Source: Micromonospora sp. WMMD1082
Lineage (GTDB): Bacteria > Actinomycetota > Actinomycetes > Mycobacteriales > Micromonosporaceae
NCBI RefSeq assembly: GCF_029626175.1
Contig: NZ_JARUBM010000002.1
Coordinates: 2,683,001-2,747,000, forward strand
Direction of reading: 5' to 3'
Length of the DNA: 64,000 nucleotides
A program made the translations under genes and the position numbers. A model generated the notes under the pieces. That model worked only from the letters and a program-made list of their open reading frames with translations, did no database searches and was not told the origin of the DNA. Positions within the stretch are counted from its first letter, which is position 1. Every line of letters begins with the position of its first letter. Positions 43,966 through 52,957 of the stretch are shown piece after piece.

Positions 43966-45426
43966 TCAGCCGAGGACGCCCTCGTCGCGGGCCCAGCGCA
44001 GCAGCTCCGCCTCGGCGGTGTCGCGGTCCAGCGGCCCACGCTCCAGCCGCAGATCCTTCAGGTACTTCCAGGCTCGTCCCACGATCGGCCCGGGCGGCAC
44101 GCCGAGCAACTCCATGATCGCGTTCCCGTCGAGGTCGGGCCGGACGCGGGCCAGGTCCTCGTCGGCCGCGATCCGGGCGATCCGCTCCTCCAGCGCGTCG
44201 TAGTCCGAAGCCAGCTGGGCCGCCTTGCGGCGGTTGCGGGTGGTGCAGTCCGACCGGGTCAGCTTGTGCAGCCGGGGCAGCAGGTCACCGGCGTCGGTGA
44301 CGTACCGGCGCACCGCCGAGTCGGTCCACTCGCCCCGGCCGTACCCGTAGAAGCGCAGGTGCAGCGCGACCAGCGCGGTGACCTGTGCGGTGACGTCCTT
44401 CGGGTAGCGCAGCGCCTTCATCCGCGCCTTGGTCAGCCGGGCGCCGACCACCTCGTGGTGGTGGAAGCTGACCCGCCCGTCCGGCCCGGCCGACTTCGTC
44501 GCCGGCTTGCCCACGTCGTGCATCAGCGCGGCCATCCGGAGGACGAAGTCCGGCCCCTCCTTCTCGTGGGAGACCGCGTTGCGGACCACCGTGAGGGTGT
44601 GCTCGTAGACGTCCTTGTGCTGGGCGTGCTCGTCGATCTCCAGCTTGAGCCCGGTCAACTCGGGCAGGAAGCGCTCGGCCAGGCCGGTGTCGACCAGCAG
44701 CCGCAGACCGGTGATCGGGTCGGCTCCGCAGAGCAGCTTGGTGAACTCGTCGCGGATCCGCTCGGCCGTGATCCGGTCCAGGTCGGCCGCCATCCGGGTC
44801 ATCGCCGCCTGCACGTCCGGGTGGACCGCGAAGCGCAGCTGCGCGGCGAAGCGGGCGGCCCGCAGCATCCGCAGCGGGTCGTCGCCGAACGACTCGGCGG
44901 GCGTGCCGGGGGTACGCACGACCTTCGCGGCCAGGTCGGCCAGGCCGCCGTACGGGTCGGTGAACCGGTGCTCGGGCACGCTCACCGCCATCGCGTTGAC
45001 GGTGAAGTCCCGCCGCCGCAGGTCCTCGACCAGGCTGGTGCCGTACGCGACCGTCGGGTTGCGGCTCACCTGGTCGTACGACTCCGCCCGGAAGGTGGTG
45101 ATCTCCAGTCGCAGGCCGCCGCGCTGGCAGCCGATGGTGCCGAACTCCCGACCGGTCTCCCAGATCGCCTCGGCCCAGCCCCGCACGATGTCCAGTGTCT
45201 GGTCCGGGTGCGCGTCGGTGCAGAAGTCCAGGTCCTCGCCGAGACGCCCGAGCAGCGCGTCGCGTACCGAACCGCCCACGAGGTGCAGTTCATGACCGGC
45301 CACGGCGAACCGGCGGCCCAGCTCGTCGGCGACCGGGGAGACCCGGAGCAGTTCGGCGACGGCGTTGCGCTGCGCGGCGGTGAGTTCGCGGCGGTCGGTG
45401 GCGTGGGATGCGGCGGCGTCGGACAT
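43966..45426 (-). CDS. cca: CCA tRNA nucleotidyltransferase
   Basis: This 486-residue enzyme adds or repairs the 3' CCA of tRNAs. The head domain shows LVGGSVRDALLGRLGEDLDFCTDA with the metal-binding D-x-D, RRDFTVNAMA and DPLRMLRAARFAAQL. An HD domain follows with ALMHDVGKP and HHHEVVG. Actinobacterial orthologues in the same place are annotated CCA-adding enzyme or PcnA. ATG 45426 is preceded by TAGGCT at 9 nt and no clear ribosome site. It is divergent from murJ. Confidence 0.93.
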   Translation of the reverse strand: MSDAAASHATDRRELTAAQRNAVAELLRVSPVADELGRRFAVAGHELHLVGGSVRDALLGRLGEDLDFCTDAHPDQTLDIVRGWAEAIWETGREFGTIGCQRGGLRLEITTFRAESYDQVSRNPTVAYGTSLVEDLRRRDFTVNAMAVSVPEHRFTDPYGGLADLAAKVVRTPGTPAESFGDDPLRMLRAARFAAQLRFAVHPDVQAAMTRMAADLDRITAERIRDEFTKLLCGADPITGLRLLVDTGLAERFLPELTGLKLEIDEHAQHKDVYEHTLTVVRNAVSHEKEGPDFVLRMAALMHDVGKPATKSAGPDGRVSFHHHEVVGARLTKARMKALRYPKDVTAQVTALVALHLRFYGYGRGEWTDSAVRRYVTDAGDLLPRLHKLTRSDCTTRNRRKAAQLASDYDALEERIARIAADEDLARVRPDLDGNAIMELLGVPPGPIVGRAWKYLKDLRLERGPLDRDTAEAELLRWARDEGVLG

Positions 45427-45435
45427 GGGATCAGC

Positions 45436-45441
45436 AGCCTA
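45436..45441 (-). promoter_or_regulatory. -10 box (TAGGCT) of cca
   Basis: Minus-strand TAGGCT ends 9 nt before the start, consistent with a leaderless or very short leader. Confidence 0.4.
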
Positions 45442-45551
45442 TCGGTCCTGACCGGCATCTCCTCCGCCGGGCGCGGGTAACGAACCGGGGTTGACTAAGG
45501 TCTGTGACGTGGGGGCCGGTGCCGGCTCCGGCGTACCCCTTGGAGGCACAG

Positions 45552-47297
45552 ATGAGCGGCGGGCTCTACCGCAGCGCGAACGCCGCGCAGGGCGGCTCGC
45601 CCGACAGCCGCCCGGACGACGGGGCCACGTTCATCTCCGCCGAGCCGCTGAACCAGCCCGCGATGGAGTCGACCGCGCCGCCGCCGGAGCAGGTGGCGGA
45701 GGGCAGCGCCGCGACCAACAGCGCGGTCATGGCGATCGGCAGCCTGGTCAGCCGGGGTACGGGCTTCCTGCGCACCCTGGCGATCACCGCGGCGCTGGGC
45801 TCGGCGATCGGTGACGCGTACACGACCGCCCAGATCCTGCCGGGGATGGTCTACGAGTTCCTGCTCGGCGGCATCCTCACGAGCGTCCTGATCCCGGTGC
45901 TGGTCCGACGGCGCAAGTTCGACGGCGACGGCGGCCAGGCGTACACCCAGCGGCTGCTCACGCTGGCCGTGCTCGCCCTCGGCGGCGCGGCGCTGCTCGC
46001 GGTGGCCGCGGCGCCGCTGCTCACCTGGCTGTACGCCAGCGACCAGTCCCCCGCCGACTACCGGAGTCTGGTCACCGCGCTGGCCCGGCTCATGCTGCCG
46101 ATGATCTTCTTCACCGGCCTGAGCGCGCTGATCAGCGCCGTGCTCAACACCCGTGGCCACTTCGCGGCCCCGATGTGGGCGCCGATCCTGAACAACATCG
46201 TGGTGATCGCCACCGCCGGCCTCTACATCGCGATCTTCAGCACCGACATCCTCGCCCCGGATCAGATGACCACCGGGCGGATCCTGCTCATCGGCGGGGG
46301 CACGCTGCTCGGTGTGGCGGTCCAGGCGGCCGGGCTGCTGCCCGCGCTGCGCAGGGTCGGCTTCCGGTGGCGGTTCCGGTTCGACTTCCGGGCGCTCGGG
46401 CTGGGCGAGCTGGGTCGCCTCGGCGCCTGGATGTTCTGCTACGTCGCGGTCAGCCAGCTCGGCCTGATCGTGATCTTCAACCTGCTCAGCCGGACCAGCG
46501 GCCAGGCCGCCGGCGCACTGATCTACAACAACGTCTTCCTGCTGCTGATGATGGCGCACGGCATCATCGCCGTCTCGATCATCACGGCGTTGATGCCCCG
46601 GATGAGCGCCGCCGCCGCCGACGGCCGGTACGCCGACCTCGCCGCCGACCTGTCCCGGGGCACTCGCACGGTGTCGGCCGTGCTCGCCCCGATCGCGGTC
46701 TGCTACGCCGTGCTCGCCACCCCGATCGCCTTCACCCTGTTCCGGTGGGGTGCGTTCACCGACGACAACGCCCATGCCACCGCCCCGGTGCTGTTCTTCG
46801 CCGCGCTGGCACTGGTGCCGTTCGCGGTCAGCCAGCTGTTCACCTTCGCCTTCTACGCGCTGCCCGACACCCGCACGCCGGCCCTGGTGAACATCCCGGT
46901 AGTGGCGCTGCGGTCGCTGGTGCAGATCGGGCTCTTCGTGGCGTTCTCGGCGAGCTTCGCCGCATCCGGGATGATGATCGGCAACACCGTCTCGTACCTG
47001 GCCGCGGCCATCGCCTCGGCCTGGCTGCTGCGGCCCCGGGTGGGTCGCATCGGGCTGGGCGCGATCCTGCGTACGCTGAGCCGGGTGGTGGTCGCCGCGC
47101 TCGGTGCCGCCGTGGCCGGCCTGCTGGTGGTGGCCCTGCTGCCCGGCGACGACACGCCGACGCGGTCGGAGGCGATCGTGCAGCTGGTGGTCGGCGGCAG
47201 CGTGATCGGCGGTACGTACCTCGGCCTGGCGACCGTGCTGCGGATCTCCGAGATCACCGAGGTGGTCGGCATGGTCCGCCGCCGGCTCGGCCGCTGA
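45552..47297 (+). CDS. murJ: Lipid II flippase MurJ
   Basis: This 581-residue MOP-superfamily transporter has about 14 membrane segments. Core motifs are SLVSRGTGFLRTLAITAALG, YTTAQILPGMVYEFLLGGILTSVLIPVL and INNIVVIA-like segments. A short cytoplasmic N-terminus of ~60 residues precedes. ATG 45552 has GGAGG at 7 nt. MurJ moves lipid II across the membrane for the PBPs. In mycobacteria the homologue is fused to a pseudokinase and an extracellular domain; here that part is the next, separate gene. Confidence 0.95.
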   Translation: MSGGLYRSANAAQGGSPDSRPDDGATFISAEPLNQPAMESTAPPPEQVAEGSAATNSAVMAIGSLVSRGTGFLRTLAITAALGSAIGDAYTTAQILPGMVYEFLLGGILTSVLIPVLVRRRKFDGDGGQAYTQRLLTLAVLALGGAALLAVAAAPLLTWLYASDQSPADYRSLVTALARLMLPMIFFTGLSALISAVLNTRGHFAAPMWAPILNNIVVIATAGLYIAIFSTDILAPDQMTTGRILLIGGGTLLGVAVQAAGLLPALRRVGFRWRFRFDFRALGLGELGRLGAWMFCYVAVSQLGLIVIFNLLSRTSGQAAGALIYNNVFLLLMMAHGIIAVSIITALMPRMSAAAADGRYADLAADLSRGTRTVSAVLAPIAVCYAVLATPIAFTLFRWGAFTDDNAHATAPVLFFAALALVPFAVSQLFTFAFYALPDTRTPALVNIPVVALRSLVQIGLFVAFSASFAASGMMIGNTVSYLAAAIASAWLLRPRVGRIGLGAILRTLSRVVVAALGAAVAGLLVVALLPGDDTPTRSEAIVQLVVGGSVIGGTYLGLATVLRISEITEVVGMVRRRLGR

Positions 47298-47739
47298 TCA
47301 TCGACGCGGCATGCACGCACCCAGAGTGACCGCGGATCACCAGGCTGGGGATGCGCCTGTGGATAACTCCGCGCGCCGCCGCTCACCTACCGAGTCAGCC
47401 TGTGGATAACCAGCCGGACGGCCGAGTATGCCCGGCCGGTCGATGGGAACCCCACCGCCGCCGGACCTACCGACACAGCCAGCCCCGCCCCTGCCGGAGC
47501 CGGTTGTTGTCGACCTTTAGATTGGCTGGTACAAGTGCCAGCAACGGGGCTGACAACGGTGGTAACCGGGCAAGTCCGTCCGACTGCCGACTCCCGGTGT
47601 CGGTCACGGCGGGAAGATGACATGTCGGGGACCGTGCCAACCCGGGTAAGGTCGCTCTCGACGGGTACGGCAGGCACCGGCGCGCGGCACCGCGTGGCGA
47701 CCGGTCGGCGGTACCAGACGAAGGCGGAGCGGGAAACAG
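47298..47739. other. Intergenic region with two DnaA boxes
   Basis: This 442-nt gap between murJ and the pseudokinase gene is on the same strand. Perfect DnaA boxes (TGTGGATAA on the plus strand) lie at 47358-47366 and 47401-47409. The rest shows no gene and should contain the pseudokinase promoter. Confidence 0.55.
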
Positions 47740-49338
47740 ATGCCCAGCAGCGCGGGTCCATCGATCGACACGATCACCGAGGGAGGACGGGTGACCCAGG
47801 TCGGCGAGGGTCAGGACGCGGACGAGACCACTCCGCCGGTCATGACCTTCGGCGCTCCGACGGCCGGTGAGATCCTCGCCGAACGTTACGAGCTGGTCGA
47901 ACACATCAACAACGACAGCGCGGGCCGGCTGGTCTGGCGCGGTGTCGATGTCGTGCTGCGCCGGCCCGTCGCGGTCGTCATGCGCTACCCGGGCGGCGAG
48001 TCCGCCACCGAGATGCTTCAGGCCGCCGTCGCTGCCAGCCGGGTCGTCCACCCCAACCTGGTCGGCGTCTACGACGCCATCGACGAGGCCGATCGGGCCT
48101 ACGTGGTGCGCGAATGGGTCGACGGGCAGTCGCTGCGGGATCTGGTCGCGAGCGGGTCGTTGGACGCCGCCCGGGCCACCGCCGTCGGTAGCGCCGTCGC
48201 CAGCGCCCTGGCCGCCGTGCACGCCACCGGCATGGTGCACGGCAACGTGCACCCCGGCACGGTGATGATCAGCGACGACGGCCGGGTGGTCCTCGCGGAC
48301 GCCCGCACCGACGGCGCCGACACCCAGCAGAGTGACGTCCGCGCCGTCGGCGGAGTCCTCTACTACGCGATGACCGGCTACTGGCCGCACACCGAGGCGC
48401 CACTGCGCGGGGCCACCGCGGGGCACGGCCGGGCGGCCATCCCCGACGCGGTACGCGACGCCAACGGCGTGATGGCCGCCCCTCGTCAGGTCCGGGCCGG
48501 TGTGCCGGCCTACCTGGACGACCTGACCATGGATCTGCTCGACGCCGGGATCGCACCGCCGTCGTCGGATGTCCTGGCGGCGGAGCTGGCCCGACTGGAC
48601 GTGCCCGACGACGACTACCTCGACAACAGCGGTCCGCTGCGCTTCGTCGGCGAGACCGGCGAGGAACCGTCGCCGCTGGCCGCGGCGGGCGGGCGCAAGG
48701 TCGCCCTGGGCATCGCCGGCCTGCTGGCGGTGGTCCTGGTGGGGCTCCTCATCGGGATCAGTGCCCTCGGCGGCGACGACGAGGATCCGCAGACCGAGCC
48801 GGTCGCCGCGCCGACGTCCACCGCTCCGGTGACCGAGGAGCCCGCAGAGCCGGTCGTCCGGAACTTGAAGATCAGCGCCGCCCGGATCATCGACCCCGAC
48901 AGCCGGGATCGCAGCGAGGTCCGCGACGCCGAGAAGGTCTTCGACGGGGATCAGGACGAGGGCTGGTCGACGGAGACCTACAGCCGCAGCAACTTCGGCA
49001 ACTTCAAGCGGGGCATGGGGGTCTGGATCGACCTCGGTGCCGAGCGGAACGTCAAGTCGGTGCAGGTCAACCTCTCCGTCACCGGCGCCTCGGCGGAACT
49101 GCTCACCGGCACGATCGACGCGCCCTCGTCCGGTGCCGGTGACGACCAGATCCTCACCGCCTACCTCAAGAACAGGATCGGGCAGCCCTTCGAGGCGCAC
49201 GACGGCACCACGATGACCTTCAACGGCTTCGACGTCGACCAGACGTACCGGTACCTGCTGTTCTGGATCACCGAGCTGCCCCCGAGCAGCGGTGGCTTCA
49301 AGGTCGGTGTCCAGGAGATCACGGTCCAGGGGTCATGA
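47740..49338 (+). CDS. MurJ-associated membrane pseudokinase
   Basis: The 532-residue protein has a Ser/Thr-kinase-like domain (~45-280), a membrane segment (~321-345) and an extracytoplasmic galactose-binding/discoidin-like domain. The catalytic motifs are degraded: VAVVMRYP replaces VAIK, HGNVHPGTVM replaces HRDLKPxN, and LADAR (D187) replaces DFG. In Mycobacterium the same modules are fused to MurJ, where the pseudokinase recruits the FHA protein FhaA. A recruitment role is inferred. ATG 47740 and GTG 47791, with GGGAGG before it, are both possible starts. Confidence 0.82.
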   Translation: MPSSAGPSIDTITEGGRVTQVGEGQDADETTPPVMTFGAPTAGEILAERYELVEHINNDSAGRLVWRGVDVVLRRPVAVVMRYPGGESATEMLQAAVAASRVVHPNLVGVYDAIDEADRAYVVREWVDGQSLRDLVASGSLDAARATAVGSAVASALAAVHATGMVHGNVHPGTVMISDDGRVVLADARTDGADTQQSDVRAVGGVLYYAMTGYWPHTEAPLRGATAGHGRAAIPDAVRDANGVMAAPRQVRAGVPAYLDDLTMDLLDAGIAPPSSDVLAAELARLDVPDDDYLDNSGPLRFVGETGEEPSPLAAAGGRKVALGIAGLLAVVLVGLLIGISALGGDDEDPQTEPVAAPTSTAPVTEEPAEPVVRNLKISAARIIDPDSRDRSEVRDAEKVFDGDQDEGWSTETYSRSNFGNFKRGMGVWIDLGAERNVKSVQVNLSVTGASAELLTGTIDAPSSGAGDDQILTAYLKNRIGQPFEAHDGTTMTFNGFDVDQTYRYLLFWITELPPSSGGFKVGVQEITVQGS

Positions 49339-49372
49339 GGCAGCAGCGCGGCGGCACCCACCGGGTCGGGTG

Positions 49373-50110
49373 ATGGAGGTACGCGACGCCGGGCGGAACC
49401 ACACGGGCGCGGCTTCCGTGGGCGACACGGTCAGCGACCTTGATCTGCTGCGCGCCCATGTCGCCGGGGATCGCGACGCGTTCGGCGAGTTGTTCCGCCG
49501 GCACCGGGACCGGCTCTGGGCGGTCGCCCTGCGTACGGTCGGCGACCGTGAGGAGGCCGCGGACGCCCTCCAGGACGCGATGCTCTCCGCCCACCGCGCC
49601 GCCGGTCGGTTCCGGGGTGACTCCGCCGTCACCACCTGGCTGCACCGGATCGTGGTGAACGCCTGCCTCGACCGGATCCGCCGCCGGCGGGCCCACCCGA
49701 CGGTGCCGCTGCCCGACGGGAACCGCGGCCCGGAGGACGGCCCCGGCACCGGTGGAGTCGAGCCCGCCGCACCGGTACGCGACCACGACACCGCGATGGT
49801 CGTCCGGGACGCTCTGGCCGCGCTGCCGGTGGAGCAGCGGGCCGCACTCGTCCTGGTGGACGTGCAGGGCTACCCGGTCGCCGAGGTCGCGCGGATCCTC
49901 GGGGTGGCCGAGGGGACGGTCAAGAGCCGGTGCGCCCGGGGCCGTGCCCGGCTGGCGGTCATGCTCGGGCACCTGCGACCCGGCAGCGGATCGGCCCCCG
50001 ACGGGCCGGACGTGCCGGAGGTCACCCGGGGGAACCCGAGGGCACCCTCGGGCGTCCGATCGGGGTCGGGCAGGTCCCGACCGGCCATCCACCAGCAGGA
50101 GGAAGCGTGA
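49373..50110 (+). CDS. sigM: ECF RNA polymerase sigma factor, SigM-like
   Basis: The 245-residue ECF sigma factor has region 2 (AFGELFRRHRDRLWAVALRT, then EEAADALQDAMLSAHR and FRGDSAVTTWLHRIVVNACLDRIRRRRA) and region 4 (LPVEQRAALVLVDVQGYPVAEVARILGVAEGTVKSRCARGRARL). Its C-terminal tail is disordered. The neighbours are those of SigM in Mycobacterium and Streptomyces, so the name rests on synteny. ATG 49373 or GTG 49370 could be the start. The stop overlaps the anti-sigma gene. Confidence 0.9.
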   Translation: MEVRDAGRNHTGAASVGDTVSDLDLLRAHVAGDRDAFGELFRRHRDRLWAVALRTVGDREEAADALQDAMLSAHRAAGRFRGDSAVTTWLHRIVVNACLDRIRRRRAHPTVPLPDGNRGPEDGPGTGGVEPAAPVRDHDTAMVVRDALAALPVEQRAALVLVDVQGYPVAEVARILGVAEGTVKSRCARGRARLAVMLGHLRPGSGSAPDGPDVPEVTRGNPRAPSGVRSGSGRSRPAIHQQEEA

Positions 50111-51273
50111 GCACCGGGGAGTTCAGCGAGGTCGACCACGACCTGCTCGCCGACTACCTCGGCGGCGCGCTGGACGGCACCGCCGAGCAGGCCGAGATCG
50201 CCCGGCTCGTCGCGCAGGATCCGGCCTGGGCGCAGGCCCACGCGCGGCTGGCCCCGGCAGTCGACGGCATCCGCGCTGAGCTGGCCGAGTGGGGCGAGCC
50301 GGCGCTGGAGCTGCCGCCGGAGATCGCCGATCGGATCAGCAGCGCGCTCGCCGCCACCGACCTTCCCGGCGTGGCCCGCGACGATGTCGCACCGGCCCCG
50401 ACGGCACCCGACGATCCGGACCTGGCGGACCTGGTCCGCCCGCCGGTCATGATGGTGGCCGACTCCGCCACCGGCGACTCCGCCGACACCGGGGAGCCCG
50501 ACCCGACCGACAGCACCGACCCGACCGGTGCGCCGGAGTCTGCCGGCGGAAGACCGACGGTCGTACCGGCCCAGCCGCTCGGCGGCCCACGCCGCCCCGG
50601 TGGCCCGCTGCGACCGGGGCAGGAGCGGAGCGCACCGGCCCGGCCGGGCCAGCGGCGGCGCCGCTGGGCGCGCGTGGCCGGGCCGGTCGCGCTCGCCGCC
50701 GCCGCGGTGGTCGGGCTGGGCGCCCTCCAACTGACCGGGCCGAACGGGGGCGACGACACGGCGTCCGACACCGTGCTCAGCGATCGGGGCGCCAGTCCCG
50801 TCGTGCCCCACGCGTACCCGCAGGGTTCCCCGGAGCGGGCCACCGACGAGGGGGCCGAAGGCGCCTCCGCCCTGGCCCTGCCGTCCTTCCGGATTGCCGG
50901 CACACCGCAGCGCAGCGACACCGACTACACGCCGGAGGCGCTGGCCAGGGCGATGTCGACGGTCAGGCAGTTCACCAGTGGCGCGGATCCGGAGGTCGGC
51001 GCGCAGAACGAGGAGCGCCTGCCCGGCCCGGGTGACCTGACCCGGCTCGGCGACCAGACCGCGTTGAGCGCCTGTCTCGCCGAGATCAGCGCCGAACACG
51101 GCCGGCAGCCGCTGGTCTTCGACGTCGTCGACTACGCCCGCTTCCAGGGGCTCCCGGCGCTGGTCGTGCGCTTCACCGACAGCTCCGGGGTGAGCTGGGC
51201 GTGGGTCAGCGGCCCCGAGTGTGGTGTCCCCGGGTCCGGCTCGGACGCCCGCTACCGGACGCGGGTAGGGTGA
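50107..51273 (+). CDS. Membrane anti-sigma factor
   Basis: The 388-residue single-pass protein has an N-terminal cytoplasmic domain (EVDHDLLADYLGGALDGTAEQAEIARLVAQDPAW), an acidic Pro/Asp/Thr-rich linker, a basic RRRRWARVAGP patch, a membrane segment (~200-220) and an extracytoplasmic C-terminal domain with two cysteines. No H-x3-C-x2-C zinc motif is seen, so it is not a ZAS-type anti-sigma. GTG 50107 is translationally coupled to sigM (GTGA) with AGGAGG at 6 nt. It likely sequesters SigM at the membrane. Confidence 0.82.
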   Translation: MSTGEFSEVDHDLLADYLGGALDGTAEQAEIARLVAQDPAWAQAHARLAPAVDGIRAELAEWGEPALELPPEIADRISSALAATDLPGVARDDVAPAPTAPDDPDLADLVRPPVMMVADSATGDSADTGEPDPTDSTDPTGAPESAGGRPTVVPAQPLGGPRRPGGPLRPGQERSAPARPGQRRRRWARVAGPVALAAAAVVGLGALQLTGPNGGDDTASDTVLSDRGASPVVPHAYPQGSPERATDEGAEGASALALPSFRIAGTPQRSDTDYTPEALARAMSTVRQFTSGADPEVGAQNEERLPGPGDLTRLGDQTALSACLAEISAEHGRQPLVFDVVDYARFQGLPALVVRFTDSSGVSWAWVSGPECGVPGSGSDARYRTRVG

Positions 51274-51332
51274 GTCGGCGGTCACCGGACGTTTGGCCGT
51301 CCACGTGACCTGACCCACCGGATGACCGGCTC

Positions 51333-51360
51333 GGGAATCCCCGCTTCGTACGATGACGTT
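51333..51360 (+). promoter_or_regulatory. SigR/SigH-like promoter candidate upstream of trxB
   Basis: GGGAAT at 51333-51338 and CGTT at 51357-51360 approximate the disulfide-stress sigma consensus GGGAAYA-N16-17-CGTT, with N17 if GGGAATC is counted as the -35 box. It is about 89 nt before the trxB start. In Streptomyces trxBA is a SigR target. Confidence 0.35.
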
Positions 51361-51448
51361 CTGCACATCAGTTGCCGGCCGCGTCGGCACTCGGATCGGC
51401 ATCGGCCCGTACGCCGGTGACGACAGTCAACACGATTGGGAGACGGCA

Positions 51449-52399
51449 GTGGACGAGGTCCGCAACCTGGTCATCATCGGCTCCGGGCCGGCCGGCTACA
51501 CGGCGGCGGTCTACGCGGCGCGTGCCAACCTAAAGCCGCTGGTCATCGAGGGTGTGCAGTCCGGCGGCGCGCTGATGACCACCACCGAGGTGGAGAACTT
51601 CCCCGGCTTCGCGGACGGCATCCTCGGTCCCGAGCTGATGGACAACATGCGCAAGCAGGCCGAGCGGTTCGGTGCCGAGTTCCTGACCGACGACGTCACC
51701 CGGGTCGAGCTGACCGACACGGGCCACCCGGGCACGGTGAGCACGGTCTGGGTCGGCGAGACCGCCTACCGGGCCCGGGCCGTCATCCTCGCCACCGGTT
51801 CCGCGTGGCGTCCGCTCGGCGTACCGGGCGAGCAGGAGTACCTCGGCCACGGTGTCTCCTCCTGCGCCACCTGCGACGGCTTCTTCTTCCGCAACCAGCA
51901 CATCGTGGTCGTCGGTGGCGGCGACTCGGCGATGGAGGAGGCCAGCTTCCTGACCCGCTTCGCCGAGTCGGTGACCATCATCCACCGCCGGGACTCGTTC
52001 CGGGCGAGCAAGATCATGGCCGAGCGGGCGCTGGGCAACGACAAGATCAAGGTCGAGTGGAACACGGTGGTCGAGGAGGTGCTCGGCGCGGACGGCAAGG
52101 TTTCCGGCGTACGGGTGCGCAACATCCACACCGGCGAGGCCAACGTGCTCGACGTCACCGGCGTGTTCGTGGCGATCGGCCACGACCCGCGCAGCGAGCT
52201 GTTCCGCGGGCAGGTGGAGCTGGACGACGAGGGATACGTGAAGGTCCAGGCGCCCAGCACGCGGACCAGCGTCCCCGGCGTCTTCGCCGCCGGCGACCTG
52301 GTCGACCACACGTACCGGCAGGCCATCACCGCGGCCGGCACCGGCTGCGCGGCCGCCCTGGACGCGGAACGCTTCATCGCCACGCTGCCCAAGAGCTGA
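51449..52399 (+). CDS. trxB: Thioredoxin reductase
   Basis: This 316-residue flavoenzyme reduces thioredoxin with NADPH. It shows the FAD motif [18 protein letters not shown], redox-active CATC (139-142) in [16 protein letters not shown] motif [17 protein letters not shown] with HRRDSFRAS, and [13 protein letters not shown] 51449 has GGGAG at ~6 nt. The open frame continues upstream to 51353, but that part is not conserved. It is followed 24 nt later by trxA. Confidence 0.96.
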   Translation: MDEVRNLVIIGSGPAGYTAAVYAARANLKPLVIEGVQSGGALMTTTEVENFPGFADGILGPELMDNMRKQAERFGAEFLTDDVTRVELTDTGHPGTVSTVWVGETAYRARAVILATGSAWRPLGVPGEQEYLGHGVSSCATCDGFFFRNQHIVVVGGGDSAMEEASFLTRFAESVTIIHRRDSFRASKIMAERALGNDKIKVEWNTVVEEVLGADGKVSGVRVRNIHTGEANVLDVTGVFVAIGHDPRSELFRGQVELDDEGYVKVQAPSTRTSVPGVFAAGDLVDHTYRQAITAAGTGCAAALDAERFIATLPKS

Positions 52400-52423
52400 A
52401 AGACAATCGGAGGAGGGTCAACA

Positions 52424-52747
52424 GTGGGAGCAACCAAATCGGTCACCGACGCGAGTTTCGCTGCGGACGTGCTGAAGTCCGACAAGCCGGTCCTGGTGGA
52501 TTTCTGGGCCGAGTGGTGCGGGCCGTGCCGCAAGGTGTCGCCGCTGCTGGAGGAGATCGCCGGCGAGATGGGTGACCAGGTCAGCATCGTCAAGCTCAAC
52601 ATCGACGAGAACCCGGAGACCGCCCGGACGTACCGCGTGATGTCGGTGCCGACCCTCACCGTCTTCAAGAACGGCGAGCCGGTGCAGTCGATCGCGGGCG
52701 CCAAGCCCAAGGGCGAACTGGTCAAGCTGATCGAATCGGCCCTCTGA
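52424..52747 (+). CDS. trxA: Thioredoxin
   Basis: This 107-residue protein has the active site FWAEWCGPCRKVSP (C32, C35) and the cis-proline segment MSVPTLTVFKNGE. GTG 52424 is preceded by GGAGGAGG. It is reduced by the upstream TrxB, and the pair forms an operon ending at a terminator with a U-run. Confidence 0.97.
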   Translation: MGATKSVTDASFAADVLKSDKPVLVDFWAEWCGPCRKVSPLLEEIAGEMGDQVSIVKLNIDENPETARTYRVMSVPTLTVFKNGEPVQSIAGAKPKGELVKLIESAL

Positions 52748-52769
52748 CCCCAGCGACGTCGTCGCCACC

Positions 52770-52812
52770 GACCCCGTGCCAGGCTCGACGGCACGGGGTC
52801 GGCGCGTTTTTC
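52770..52812 (+). terminator. Rho-independent terminator of trxBA
   Basis: An 11-bp perfect stem (52770-52780 with 52790-52800), a 9-base loop and a T5 run at about 52807 follow trxA by 22 nt. Confidence 0.8.
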
Positions 52813-52957
52813 CCCGCCCACCACCCCTGCGGATCGCCGAGCGCCTAACCTCGAAACCGGGGGCGCCGGACGCCGGTGACCACCTGGTCCCCGTCAACGG
52901 TGCCCGCGCACCGTCGACGGGCCCGGCCAGCCACCGACCGTGCAGAGGGGGTCGTGC

